DNA of 64,000 nt from Pycnopodia helianthoides (lineage: Eukaryota; Echinodermata; Asteroidea; Forcipulatida; Asteriidae). The stretch spans positions 4,017,001-4,081,000 of the forward strand of contig CM063250.1 of NCBI GenBank assembly GCA_032158295.1, in the 5' to 3' direction. How positions within the stretch are numbered: the stretch's first letter is position 1; each line of letters begins with the position of its first letter. Under the pieces are notes generated by a model. It worked only from the letters and a program-made list of their open reading frames with translations, was not told where the DNA came from and did not search any database. A program made the translations under genes and the position numbers. Below are positions 12,229 through 32,400 of the stretch, piece by piece.

Positions 12229-15200
12229 CAACAGTCACATCTCATAGGACCGGGCTAACTATTGTACAAAGCGTTATTTAAGTGGGATTTAATTGTGACG
12301 GTCGGATTGCTTCTTTTTATCGGGAGCCGTCTGTCGGAGGTGTGGATGAAGATTCCAAAAGTTTTCATCAAAGATTTAGAGCAGGTACAGTGTTTCTCCC
12401 CCGGCTGACAAACCTAGCAAAATGTCGCACGTAAAGAGTAAAAAGTTGGTGATTAATTCAAAATTAACACACCAACCTAGAGAATTTACAAATATTGTAA
12501 GTGCCATCTTTACATCCCAACATTAAGTTATGGATGCTCACATAAGAGGAAAAAACTTTCATGTTACCTAATGTCACGGAAGGTAGGTAGGCGTGGTACC
12601 TCAATTTCGAATTGGCATTAGGAAACAATGGCACTGAAACAGTAATAATAATTGCAAAGCTTGTGATGACGGAGACACCGTCGTCAAGATGGACCTTGAG
12701 ATGGGAGGTGTCGTTTAAAGTCTTGGCAATAATTGAAAACTCTTCTGGATGCTTGCATAGGCAATACACTTATATAACTTTGTTTATTTCTCAGAACCCG
12801 AATGCTGCTTTAAAGCTCAGTTTTGTGTTGCTGTTCAATATAATCTAATGCACCAAATTTTTGACCAGAAAAAAGAAGATTCCAATCTTTTTTTTATTGT
12901 ATAATTTAATTATTATTATTTTTTTTGGGGGGGGTGTAGTGCATCATATTATTTTGTGTATATTATCCTGTACCGTTGAAAGAGGTTCGGGAGTGCTGTG
13001 AAAAGTTTCGACCATTACTTCAATGGGCTAATTGGTAGTAACAAGATGGAGCATTTATGTGTACCCTGATCCATGTCAGCTGAATGCCATATTGTTAATG
13101 TCAAGGTACCTGACTGCTCTTATCAAGCATTCCAAAAACATGGTTGGCACTTTCAAAATTGCTCGTAGCGTCTGACCAAAGTGGTGACTAGATCACGGGA
13201 ATGAAAATTTAATCATTATTTATAGATAGCCCAAATAGGTTCGTCACTCATGTCACAATTCTGTCCATCTCTCTATTTTAGTAGTTTGAGTGTTCGGAAT
13301 TTTAGCTGTGTACAAATGTGTGAGATATTTAAGCGGAAGGGAAGCAAGTAGACAACTAGCTCGGTTGGCAATACACTACAGTATGTGGGAATGGTTTGAA
13401 TTGCATTTAACGATGTCAACATTTTCATGGCAATACGGAAAGGGGGAGGGTTGGAAGATAAAGAAATATATAAAAATGAAGGGTCTTGTTTGCAGCATAC
13501 ATTGAAGTACTTCTTTTAGAAATTTTTTTTGGGGGAAAAGCACCAATAGACCATTATTATGCTGCTGCCATATTTAGTCTTGCTCCCTGTGTGAAATAGC
13601 ATTACCACATAGTGATTCTCATTCTACTGTAAAGGTGCCAGACTATTTTTCCCTTCAAGCCTTGCTTCGGTTTGCAATGATTCAAGTGGTAGGAAGAACA
13701 AGGTGGGAGCGCCATTATAAAGGTCTGTTGAGGGGAGGGTGGAGAGCGTGGAAGTCAAAGGTACCTCCCGGTGGAGTTCATTAGGTCCCAAACAACGGCT
13801 GTGTCCAACTTGGTGACTGGGCCTGTTGATAAGGGCAGCCTGTCCTTAAATGCTTGTTAAGTTGATGATCCAGCCGTAACCACTCATCATGCTCATTCAG
13901 CCTTAGTCGCGATGGTGTGGTATTGGTCCCTTGCACCAACGTCGCATGTGGCTACTGTCTGCCACACTCACCGAATTGCACGTACAAATTATGGTAAGCG
14001 GGTAAACGCCACGTTGCCTAAAAAGTGCACTACACTGTATAACACACGGGGACATTGATCCCAAGATGGCGTAGCCAAGACTATTGTGCCAAGATGACGT
14101 CAAGTGAATTGGATCAATACTGAAATACTTAGACTTATTGAAAGCTTGAAAGGTGCCCTTTTCATTTATTTGGAAATTGAAAAACAAATAATATTTAACA
14201 AAATAATTTCAAGCATTTCTATGTCAATATTGTGATAATGAGCTTGGTGTATGTTGACGATATGATTGGGAGTGGTGCCTACGATTTTATAAAATGTAAA
14301 TAAGGAAAGTTTTAGAAGAGAACGCGTGACGTGTTTCGTGTCAAAATTGTGCAAGTAGTTAATGAGTATTTAAATTTAATATAAACAGATGTTATTACAC
14401 GGTCGCACATGAGTTTGTCACCTCTTTCAAGCTTGCCTGGAACAGCTCATGTGTAAGTTTAAAAAGGTTAATTTGTAAAAGTAGAGGGTTTACCTTGGTT
14501 TTTCTGGTTCTTAACGGCCGCTCTTGTCGTCAGGTTTCATCAGACTTCAGAGCTACAGTTTGATTTTGTTGCATCCTTGGTTTCATTAATTGAAATTTAA
14601 CACAAAAATTTGAATGCAAAATCAAATTGAGGCATGAAGCTCCTTTTTGTTTAATGGGGTGGGTGAAGGGGTGGTCCAACGTTGAAGTTGTGTCCGTTTT
14701 TTCGTGACTAGATTGCTGCTTTTTGTATGTGAATTGAGTTTACTATTTTAGAGGCATTTCCTTACATATCAAACTGTAATTTTTCACTGAACAAGTAGGC
14801 ATGTAGAAGGTACATGTAGTCTGCCATTTTGGGAGTCAGAATACATGTGGAGATATAGTGCGGTCCAGACTGCACAGCGACACTAACACGAAATCTGATT
14901 CCTCAGAATGATGCAAGTCAGATTTATCGAGGGTGATGACGCCGGGTGATGACGCCGGGTGATTTGGGTCAATAGCAAGCTGCATTGAGGTAGTAGCTCT
15001 TTTCAATACATCATTTCAGTTATAGTGTGTACATTGTGAATAGCAAAGCCAGAATGAACAAATTCAAGCTTTAGATCAGCCTTAACCAAAAATAAAGTTC
15101 CCCGTTTGGTGTAGTAGAACTCCAGAGACACGGATTGTTCTCCAGTCAACAGACTTTAGAAAAAGCAGTTCTTGCCTCTGAACCAAATCATTTAAAGGGA

Positions 15201-18200
15201 GGGTATACTTTTGGTAATTACTTTAAAAATGTATGCCCCCAAAAACTTACTAGGTAAGATGCACTGCAGCTGTTGATAATGTGTAACATTTTGAGAAACA
15301 CTTCCCTTCAAAGGAATGTGAGTTTAGAGAGAGGGATTCAAAAACATTTCAATCTGAGAAACGTTTCTGCATGAAACATTTTGTCAGATTGTGTATTCCA
15401 AGTACGAATTATTCTTCCTGAGTGGACTATAACCGCTCCAGATTTTCGATAATATCTCAAAAGCGCTACCACCTTTTAAAATGAAATTTTCACTGGTCAG
15501 TTTTATTGTATATATCTACATTTATATAGGATTAATGCAGTCGAAGGGTTTCAAAAACCCAAGGTATACTTAGTTTTTAAGGACGGGAAAAAACAGCGAA
15601 CCCAAATAAAAAAATAAAAAAAAACATAGCATTGTTAGCTTGACCTGAGGCACCAGTTTAGGTTGTGTTTAATTTCAAGTAAACAGAAAATGTGTGTGCT
15701 AAGTTGTTACAACCATGTTAAAGTCTGTGATGTGTCTTACTTGTTGGGGTTTACAGTACAAAAGTTAAAGTTGACCACTCCCCCTGAAAAATTCAGCGCA
15801 TTAACTACTTTGACCTTTGACCTGTTCTATAGATATCTGCATGAAATAACGATCCTTGCAAACGATCATGTGCATCCAGTAGACCTTACATACTAGTGTT
15901 GACGTCTTCACGCCCCCATCTATAAAAATACCTTAAATGTCCAAACTAATTTTTACTTAAATACAGAAATATTAAGACCAATATTACTTTTAGTTATAAT
16001 TGTTCACTAAGTGCACCTAAATTTTATAATAAAAATGTAAATGTTTTTGTCTTGCTGTTGTTCTCGGACATTTTGCCACTGTCCTACAACTGTCATCAAA
16101 ATACTAATGTATAAATAATCTGTGTGAACGGTAAACTCTGTACAAGATTGTGTTTACAACTTGTCTATGCACTGTTACAGTAGATAGCTCAATTTTGTTT
16201 GGTTAAATCCAAACATTAGTTGTCGGTGGCTCACCCCAGGTGGGCAGGGGGGCTCAGGAGTGCTCAGGGGGACTCGGGAGGGCCTGCCGATATGGTGAAA
16301 AAGGGGAACGGGAACACTGATACCAATTAAAGCATTTCAGGCATTGTAAGGGGGTATGTTGGCCAGTGACGTAACCAGGGGGGAGGGGGTGAGGAATGCG
16401 CCCCTGTTGGCCCCCAAAATGAGATTTTAAAAAAATGCACAAATGAATGGTTCGTTACATAAAAAAAAGCCCCACCATATTATGTCTCCCATCAATTATG
16501 TTGTGCCACTGATGCTGTTTTGTATCGGTGTTTAATTTTCTTTTTACACCTCCCACCCTTCATCACACATGCACAAAGTTTGTATTCTATTTTCTGAGTG
16601 CGTTATCAGTCGCTACCAGTAGTGGTACATATAAAAGGATGGTACATCATTGAGCACAAAGTTTTAAAAAGATTAAATAATTATTATTTTTTTTTAAACT
16701 TTAATGGAGAGTTGGTACGAATCCAAAATCAACTTGTGATTCAGTTTTGTCATGAAAAGTGATATTTTCTTTGAGAAAATGACAACTCAAAACAAAATGG
16801 CTTGCAATTTATATATGAGCGAATACAAACTCATGAAGATTTCACAATTATTGGGATTGTCAATGTCAGAGCTGTTTTCAAAAACCCTAAAAGTGAATGC
16901 TAGTTTTGATTATTTTTCAAATAAACTAGGACATGGATTGGAGCATGTACCCCACAAGCTAATGTTGTATCATCCATTTATATAACTGAATTTTGTACAT
17001 TTCTCCTAAAAAGTCATTAATGTGTGGTTTATGATTTTAAAAACATTTGTAAAAGTTTGATTATAAAACAGGGGGAAATTTTCTCTGATGTAGCTGGTTA
17101 CAGTTTTCAGTGGATGTTCTTGATGGCCAAATATAGACTTGCATACTCAGAAGTTAACAAACATGTTGTTTAAATATAATTTTAATTTCTTGTGATTTCA
17201 GTCCGAGTTTCATTATATTAAAGCATTTTGATTATTTTTGTCAGTTAAAAGCTTAATGGTAACTAGACTATCCCTACTTTTATTTCAAATGCTTGTAATC
17301 AGATAGTTTTACGGTTGGCGTAACCAGACATTTTCATTTGGGTTCGGGAGGATGAATAGGGGAGGGGGGGCGCAAATAAATAGTTGTTTGGAGGCTTGTT
17401 ACTCTATCAAGAGAAACCATTTGCATGAAGGGCAATGTACTATTAAGTATATTAGTTGATTTACTAAACTATACAAAGGCATTTTCCAACTAGTCTTACT
17501 TAGTTCACAGCTTATGCACAAAATATGTGTTAGTTGTAAAAACCAAACAAATACAATTTTGTTTTTTTGTTAATACATTTTTTCATTTATTATTTGGGAG
17601 TTTTATTATTATTTTTTGTTTATTTATTTGTTATTCATTTTGTTTTCATATTTTATTTTATTTATTATTATTTTTTTTTATTAACTGTTTTTCTTTTATT
17701 ATTTATTTATTGTTTATTATTGTTAACTTTTTTTTTGGGGGGGGGGTGGAGAGTAAGGGTTCTTGCCCTTTCCCCCTTCCCCTCTGGTTACGCAACTGGA
17801 AACTTACAAAGAAAGAAAATTATGTGCTAACTTGGGATAATTACTTAAAGTAGTTGCAAGAGTCTCTCTGTTTTGATCAATTATTTGTTTTCCGTCCACT
17901 GATTTGTTCTTGCTACTTGACAATAAATATTGAATTTTTTTTCTTTTCCTTTTATACTTATTTTTACAAATTTTATTCTGCTAACACTTATGTCCCTTGT
18001 AATTTATTGCTGTGATACCACTTGTAACCGTCTTGAAGAAAAAAGTGAAACTAGTTTTTCCACTGAGACTATTGGGTTGCTGCGAATCCATTTTAGTTTG
18101 TAGTTGTGAATGAGTTGTCAAGCTGAAATCGTTCCTAACTCAGAGTCATTGTTGTGCTGTACAGTGTACCCCTTATTCTTTTTTTTAGTAGTAATTTATA

Positions 18201-18815
18201 TTAGCCTGGTTCTTCTGTCTGCTGCTGAAAAACCAACCAATGTTGTACATTTTTAATTGTAGCACTGACAGGCAACCAGGCTAGCAGTAATATTTTTCAA
18301 GTATTTTCTAAATTATCTCTAATCCTTTAAAATTGAGAGGAGTAAATAAAAAAAATCTATATGAAAAAAAGAGTTACTTTTACCGTATATTAATAAATTT
18401 GTGTTTATTTTTCTGTATTAGTTAAAGGATGACTTCAAAGAAATGTATTGCAAAATAGGAGCTCACTTCAGGAATGAAACTTTAACCAATTCGAAAAAAG
18501 GGATAGAAATATGATTAATTAATTTGTAGTCACGAAAATGAATGATACAGCAAAGACAGGACAGTTGTTTGTAGGTATCTAGTTTTCATCTTATTCTGAC
18601 AAAAGAGTTCATACCATTGAACTTAGTAAAAACTTTTTAACACTAGCCTAATTTTTCAGCACACAAAGTATGAACTGCCTGTGTTTTTCCTTGAATTCTC
18701 CTATCTTAGCCGTTGAGGGCAGCCTCTATGTATAATGATTTTGCAAATCAAGTGAAGTTTACATTCTGTTTCGTCGGCTCCATTTTACTGCACTACCTCG
18801 AAACCTTTGCGGAGA
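12229..18815. other. Intergenic region between RABL2 and PSMB2
   Basis: I recognise no gene here. It contains the RABL2 3' UTR, a small direct repeat of 'gatgacgccgggt' at 14935-14961 and a MITE at 15190-15585. A T-rich low-complexity block lies at 17560-17740. Short G-rich phrases near 16370, 17320 and 17740 resemble one another and probably come from a common repeat. Open frames here are short and show no family resemblance. Confidence 0.6.
15190..15585. mobile_element. TTAA-flanked MITE, copy 2
   Basis: The left end has TTTAAAGGGAGGGTATAC and the right end 'aacccaaggtatact..tttttaa'. The interior phrases 'caatctgagaaacgtttct' and 'taccaccttttaaaatgaaa' match copy 1 in the opposite orientation. 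No coding capacity. Confidence 0.7.
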
Positions 18816-25557
<6,742 letters not shown>

Positions 25558-28500
25558 AGTCTGACTGTTCAGTTTGTTCAAATCTTAAACGCAGACCATT
25601 AATTTGTGACCAGCCATCCTGGTTTTTTTCTTTAAAAAAAAATCCATGGATGTTCAGAGTAAGGCTCTCGCCCAGAATAGACTGGTGCCTTTCCAAGTGT
25701 GTTCTATAAACAGCTAGGTTTTTTGAATTTCAGTCTAGGAACTTAACTGTTAATTGTAAACGATAAAGGCAAATTGTTTCTTTTTTTATGGAGATTTAAA
25801 GCTCACTTTGAACAAAGAAAATGTTGTCCCCAATTCACTTTTAAATTTGTCAGGTCCTTTTGAATGACATTAACTATTGACCTTGTAATGTTTATGCATT
25901 TGGTTGAGACATCTATCTTCAATGCATTGTAATGTAAACTAGGAATGGCACAATTTTCGGTTTGGGCGGGAAAATTTATTTCATTATAGTCCCTTAGTTT
26001 TAAACAAACAAACCAGAAAGTTGTAAATGTGTGTTTGCTTTGCAATACTCCTGCTGATTTTATTCATGGGGATCGAAATGTATTTTTGGAAGTTTGCAGT
26101 AGAAGCTTTCGGGGTCTTGCAAAAGTGGATAGAGCTGGGCAAAAGCCGTTAATAATAAAATGCCGTTATCACTTATTTAGTACTAGCTCAAAATCTTACT
26201 TCGAAAGCTGTTTGACTTACAGGTATAATATTCTTCCTTCGTTAATCTGATTTCGAATTTTTTCCCCTCCAAATAAAACAACATCAAAATTGTTGATTTT
26301 TTTACCATAAACAGTATATTGAAGCCAACACCATTTGTACATGACGTTAGCCCTTGTACTCAATAGAGGTTTCAAAGGGCCAAATATCATGCCTGTACTT
26401 CAATCATAAATGGCTACTGCCGTGGCTGTTGCTAGGTGCGGCCTACGCTTTAACGCGTGTTGACACTTCAATAAGAACGAAAAGTGCTTCATAACTTTTT
26501 TACTCAAAAAATAATTGGCATTGTACATGATTTTGATTACTTTTTTTTCAGAATCAACCAAAACTCCTATTACTGACATGTTGTTCTCTTGTGCACGAAC
26601 AAATCCAGTGAACGATGTCCCTTGTATAGCATAGCAGAACGCTACACAAAATGTATCAGTTGCTACCAAAAAATCACTTGCCACTCAATACTAGCATTCA
26701 ATGTGCACAAAACGTGTTCAGTCTAAATATGTTGCTATATGCAAAATCGCTGGACGAAAAAGGTTCCCTAAATTCCTATTTCCTAAGAATTGTTTAACAA
26801 AACTGAACACTTCAGTGTATACAGACATCAAACTTAATTGTTTTAACCACAGGTTTTATCTGGTTCCAAGCAAGTTCTAAGCCATCAATCTTGACAAGCT
26901 TTTCTGTGAAATTTAGAATTTAATTTCAAGGAAGTGTGGATAAAATGTTCTCAAACTTTCAAGCAACCAACTAAAGCGTCTGAAAGAGATGTGTTTGTAC
27001 TTCTTTAAATGGTTTTAATAAAAACAGGAGTGTTTTCTTTTCTCAAACGTTTAGTGTGGTTCTACTTTTGTCGGATTTATTTGTATTTTCAGCGTTCTCC
27101 CTCAACAGTGGTCCGCTGGCCAAATGCTAGTTCAAACACCTGAGGACCAGTCAAAATTATCTCTAAGTGGTCAGCTGGCTTAGTTCAGTGTTGAAAAGCA
27201 TTCCCTATTTTATTTGAAGTATAAACCTAGTGAAAAAGTTGATGGACTAGTGAAATGAAAAGCTAACTAGTTCGCTGGCCAGTCAATAAAAAAAGTTAAA
27301 GGCAAAGCCTGATTTTCTTGGTAGGTTTATTAATAAAGAGTCTGGCTTGATTAGAAATACTTTTTCAGACTTCGTTTGAGGCTAATCCTTTTTGTTTGTA
27401 CACACAATACAACGTCATGGTATTCTCAATAGAGTGTGAATAGTAGAACAAAGGAACACAAAAGGAACAATGCTGTCCTCAATTTAATCCTTTGTATTTT
27501 TGTGTCCTCACATTTTGTCTGCTTAATCTATGGAGGGTGTAAAGTAAGAGATGACAACCTCAGTCCTTTGCCCCCTCAGTTGTAAACCAAAGCCATGGAC
27601 CCCTATCATGTAGGCCTTCAGCTGCAATTGTATATTATTGTATCGGTCGGCATATCCACAAATTCCGACACAATACGTGAGATGCTCAGTGATGCAAGGG
27701 GATCGAGAGTCTGTAACCCCTGTTTGTCAAAATTTGCATTGTCAGGTACAGCGCCAATCCAGTCTGACGGATCTCATTGTTCGGGCAGACGTAACGCCGC
27801 CCCTTTTCATATTAAATACATGCACTTCAAACGTACGCCACAGGAAATTTACAGGTGCTCTAAACACAATTCCAAATCCATTGTTAGTAGACAGCACATC
27901 AGGGATCATCCCCATAATATTGTCTCCTTTTCACTGCCCCCCCTTGATTTTCCCAACCGCAATCGGCTACTTTAATTTTTACCTACACCTGACCTGCTTC
28001 TGTTGCACCAATACATTGTACACTAACTTGTAGGCATATGCATGCGTTGTTGTGACGTCAGTATCCTTTGACAAAGACTCTGCTGTGGTGTCAAAACGCG
28101 AGGCCACTGTTGCGATTTTTTTTTTTTTTTTTTTTTTACCAAAGATCGATTTTAATTAATTTGCAACTGCTGATTCTATATTATTTTTCAAGACGTTTTC
28201 CCGAAACTATTTCTTGTCGCCGTGGTAATTTGCTCGAAGTGCAAGACATCTGAGACACATCGTAGACCATTTAAATCTTGTATTTAGTGTCTTCGTTTTT
28301 TAAAGATTTAGATTCAATTGATGTTCTTCCCCACCCTTGACAATTTAAATGCCAAAAATGAAAAAGCTGTTCTCAACGGATCTATTTTTAAAGTTCTCAC
28401 GTTAATCTCTAATTACATTTAGAATAAAGGTTGTTTGTAATTGACATCTTTAAACAAGAAGGCGTTTTATGCGGAGTTCCGTTAGAACATCTGGATAGGT

Positions 28501-28560
28501 GATTTTTAACCGTAAAAGGTAACGTGTTATTGTATCTAAAATAAACAGCACTTCTTATGA
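25558..28560. other. PSMB2 3' flank, no recognised gene
   Basis: An AATAAA occurs at about 26272 and could serve PSMB2. A dispersed repeat copy lies at 27085-27310 and recurs at 54055-54280. A 19-base T run lies near 28120. Two overlapping open frames of about 130 codons at 27595-28033 show no domain I recognise, and their overlap in two frames argues against coding. Confidence 0.5.
27085..27310 (+). repeat. 'cagtggtccgctggccaaatg' repeat, copy 1
   Basis: Shares 'tttcagcgttctc', 'cagtggtc..ctggccaaatgctagtt', 'gttcagtgttgaaaagca' and 'gctaact.gt' in the same order with 54055-54280. Two copies in one window indicate an interspersed repeat of about 225 bp. Type unknown. Confidence 0.6.
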
Positions 28561-29390
28561 GTAGAACAGTTAGAGTAATTGGAAAAGTTGTGGTGGTGCA
28601 CATTGCAAGAACCGGGTTCGAATCCCGGTAAATTTGAGGGATTTTTTTTTATGAAACTGTAAAAGATACATGAAATAAAGAATATATTTGATAAGAACAG
28701 TTAGTGCATCTGGAAATCGGAGGTGGTTGATGTAGAGACAAGAAAAACCCGGGTTCGAATCCTGGAATGTTCGTGCTTTGTTAATATAACTTAAAAAGTA
28801 TTGTATTACTTATAAATAACATATTATGGAACTCTTTTTACAAGGGGGAACAATAGCGCAGTGGATAGTTGATGTAATGCAAATCGCCGGACCTGGGTTC
28901 GAATCCCACTCGGCTCGCACATGAAAAAAGTCTTTTTACATGTTAACAAAATAAACTTAATAAATGTATATAGAGGAAAAGAAAAACGTTTCTTATCAGC
29001 AGAAAAGATAGCACAACTTGATAGTTGATGGTAACGCAAACTGCGTGGTCCTTGGTTCGAATCCGAGTTGGATCAGAGAGAAAAACTTTCTTTTACATGA
29101 TTATGAAAAGAGTCTTTATGTATATATAGAAAATAAAAACGTTCCTTATCAGCAGAACAAAATAGCACAGTGGATAGTACAACTGGATAGTTGATGGTAA
29201 CGCAAAATGCAGGACCTTGGTTCGAATCCGAGTTGGCTCAGAGATAAGAATTTCTTTTTACACGATAATGAGAAGAATGTTTACTTTATATTAAACAAAA
29301 AATAGGGTGGTGGTGGGCAGTAACCTAGGGCAAAAGGGAAAGGTACAGACTGGAAGACGAAAGGTGAGAGGTTCGAACCCCGCGGGTAAA
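28560..29390 (+). repeat. Tandem tRNA-like repeats (six B boxes)
   Basis: Six T-arm/B-box sequences of the type GGTTCGAATCC stand at about 28614, 28751, 28895, 29053, 29217 and 29370, spaced 137-164 bp. Several are preceded at a tRNA-like distance by an A-box-like 'atagcgcagtggatag' (clearest at 28853-28868). Spacers share 'cttatcagcagaa', 'cttttttacatg' and 'tatatagaaaa' phrases, so this is a degenerate tandem array and not six independent tRNA genes. I could not close a good acceptor stem for any unit, so I do not call functional tRNAs. Confidence 0.7.
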
Positions 29391-29478
29391 ATATTTTCTA
29401 AAAAAAAAAACTTAAAACTAAAACTAACTACTAACTACGCAACTACGCAACTGGGCAACTTGTGGCACCGCCGTTGGC

Positions 29479-32400
29479 AACAAGCCTTGGTTGCAAACAA
29501 GCCTTGGTTGCAGACAAGCCTTGGTTGCAACAAGCCTTGGTTGCAAACAAGCCTTGGTTGCAACAAGCTTGCCCTTGGTTGCAGACAAGCCTTGGTTGCA
29601 AACAAGCCTGTGGTTGGTTGCAGACAAGCCTTGGTTGCAGACAAGCCTTGGTTGCAGACAAGCCTTGGTTGCAGACAAGCCTTGGTTGCAGACAAGCCTT
29701 GGTTGCAACAAGCCTTGGTTGCAACAAGCCTTGGTTGCAACAAGCCTTGGTTGCAACAAGCCTTGGTTGCAAACAAGCCTTGGTTGCAAACAAGCCTTGG
29801 TTGCAAACAAGCCTTGGTTGCAGACAAGCCTTGGTTGCAAAACAAGCCTTGGTTGCAACAAGCCTTGGTTGCAAACAAGCCTTGGTTGCAAGACAAGCCT
29901 TGGTTGCAAACAAGCCTTGGTTGCAACAAGCCTTGGTTGCAAACAAGCCTTGGTTGCAAACAAGCCTTGGTTGCAAACAAGCCTTGGTTGCAAACAAGCC
30001 TTGGTTGCAAACAACTGTGGTTCAACAAGCCTTGGTTGCAAACAAGCCTTGGTTGCAAACAAGCCTTGGTTGCAAACAACCTTGGTGCAAACAACCTTGG
30101 TTGCAAACAAGCCTTGGTTGCAAACAAGCCTTGGTTGCAAACAAGCCTGGTTGCAAACAAGCCTGTTGCAAACAAGCCTTGGTTGCAAAGACAAGCCTTG
30201 GTTGCAAACAAGCCTTGGTTGCAAACAGCCTTGGTTGCAAACAAGCTTGCCAAGTTGGTTGCAAACAAGCCTTGGTTGCAAACAAGCCTTGGTTGCAAAC
30301 AAGCCTTGGTTTGCAAACAAGCCTTGGTTGCAAACAAGCCTTGGTTGCAAACAACTTGTGAAACAAGCCTTGGTTGCAAACAAGCCTTGGTTGCAAACAA
30401 GCCTTGGTTGCAACAAGCCTTGGTTGCAAACAGCCGTTCGTTGGTTGCAAACAAGCCTTGGTTGCAAACAAGCCTTGGTTGCAAACAAGCCTTGGTTGCA
30501 AGGGAACAAGCCTTGGTTGCAAACAACCTTGTCACAACTTGGTTGCAAACAAGCCTTGGTTGCAAACAAGCCTTGGTTGCAAACAAGCCTTGGTTGCAAA
30601 CAAGCCTTGGTTGCAAACAAGCCTTGTAAGTTGTTGCAAACAAGCCTTGGTTGCAAACAAGCCTTGGTTGCAAACAAGCCTTGGTTGCAAACAAGCCTTG
30701 GTTGCAAACAAGCCTTGGTTGCAAACAAGCCTTGGTTGCAAACAAGCCTTGGTTGCAAACAAGCCTTGGTTGCAAACAAGCCTTGGTTGCAAACAAGCCT
30801 TGGTTGGCAACACCCAAAGCCTTGGTTGCAAACAAGCCTTGGTTGCAAACAAGCCTTGGTTGCAAACAAGCCTTGGTTGCAACAAGCCTTGGTTGCAAAC
30901 AAGCCTTGGTTGCAAACAAGCCTTGGTTGCAAACAAGCCTTGGTTGCAACAAGCCTTGTTGCAAACAAGCCTTGGTTGCAAACAAGCCTTGGTTGCAAAC
31001 AAGCCTTGGTTGCAACAAGCCTTGGTTGAAACAAGCCTTGGTTGCAAACAAGCCTGTGGTTGCAAACAAGCCTTGGTTGAAAAGCCTTGTTGCAAACAAG
31101 CCTTGGTTGCAAACAAGCCTTGGTTGCAAACAAGCCTGGTAACAATTGGTTGCAAACAAGCCTTGGTTGCAAACAAGCCTTGGTTGCAAACAAGCCTTGG
31201 TTGCAAACAAGCCTTGGTTGCAAACAAGCCTTGTTGCAAACAGCCTTGGTTGCAAACAAGCCTTGGTTGCAAACAAGCCTTGGTTGCAAACAAGCCTTGG
31301 TTGCAAACAAGCCTTGGTTGCAACAACTTGGTTGCAAACAAGCCTTGGTTGCAAACAAGCCTTGGTTGCAAACAAGCCTTGGTTGCAAACAAGCCTTGGT
31401 TGCAACAAGCCTTGGTTGCAACAAGCCTTGGTTGCAACAAGCCTTGGTTGCAAACAGCCTTGGTTTGCAGACAAGCCTTGGTTGCAGACAAGCCTTGGTT
31501 GCAGACAAGCCTTGGTTGCAGAAAAGCCTTGGTTGCAGAAGCCTTGGTTGCAGACAAGCCTTGGTTGCAGACAAGCCTTGGTTGCAGACAAGCCTTGGTT
31601 GCAAAACCTTGGTTGCAGACAACCTTGGTTGCAGACAAGCCTTTGGAAACGTTGCAGCAACAACTTGGTTGCAGACAAGCCTTGGTTGCACAAGCCTTGG
31701 TTCAGACAGCCTTGGGCAGACAAGCCTTTTGCAAGGTTGCAGACAACCTTGGTTAGAACAAGCCTTGGTTGCAGACAAGCCTTGGTTGCAACAAGCCTTG
31801 GTTGCAGACAAGCCTTGGTGCGACAAGCCTTGGTTGCAGACAACCTTGGTTGCAGAAAGCCTTGGTTGCAGACAAGCCTTGGTTGAGAAAGCCTTGTTGC
31901 ACAACCTTGGTTGCAACTGTTCAGACAAGCCTTGGTTGCAGCAAGCCTGGTGAAAAGCCTTGGTTGCAGACAAGCCTTGGTTGCAGACAGCCTTGGTTGC
32001 AGACAAGCCTTGGTTGCAGCAAGCCTTGGTTCAGACAAGCCTTGGTTGCAGACAAGCCTTGTTGCAGACAAGCCTTGGTTCAGACAAGCCTTGGTTGCAG
32101 ACAAGCCTTGGTTGCAGACAAGCCTTGGTTGCAACAAGCCTTGGTTGCACAACCTTGGTTGCAGACAACGCCTTGGTTGCAGCAAAGCCTTGGTTGCAGA
32201 CAACCTTGGGCAGACAAGCCTTGGTTGCAGACCAAGCCTTGGCAGCTGTTAGACAAGCCTTGGTGCAGAAGCCTTTTGGCAAACCCTTGGTCAGACAAAC
32301 CTTGGTTGCAAGCCTAGTGTTCAAGACAAGCCTTGGTTGCAGACAGTTGGTGAGACAAGCTTGTTGCAGACAAGCCTTGGTTGCAGAAAGCCTTGGTGCA

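Noticed and set aside
27595..28033. Two overlapping open frames of 126 and 131 codons
   Set aside because: No recognisable domain, two frames overlapping over the same bases, and no splice or promoter signals that favour either.
28560..29390. Functional tRNA genes
   Set aside because: B boxes are clear, but I could not find matching acceptor stems or a convincing anticodon arm for any unit.
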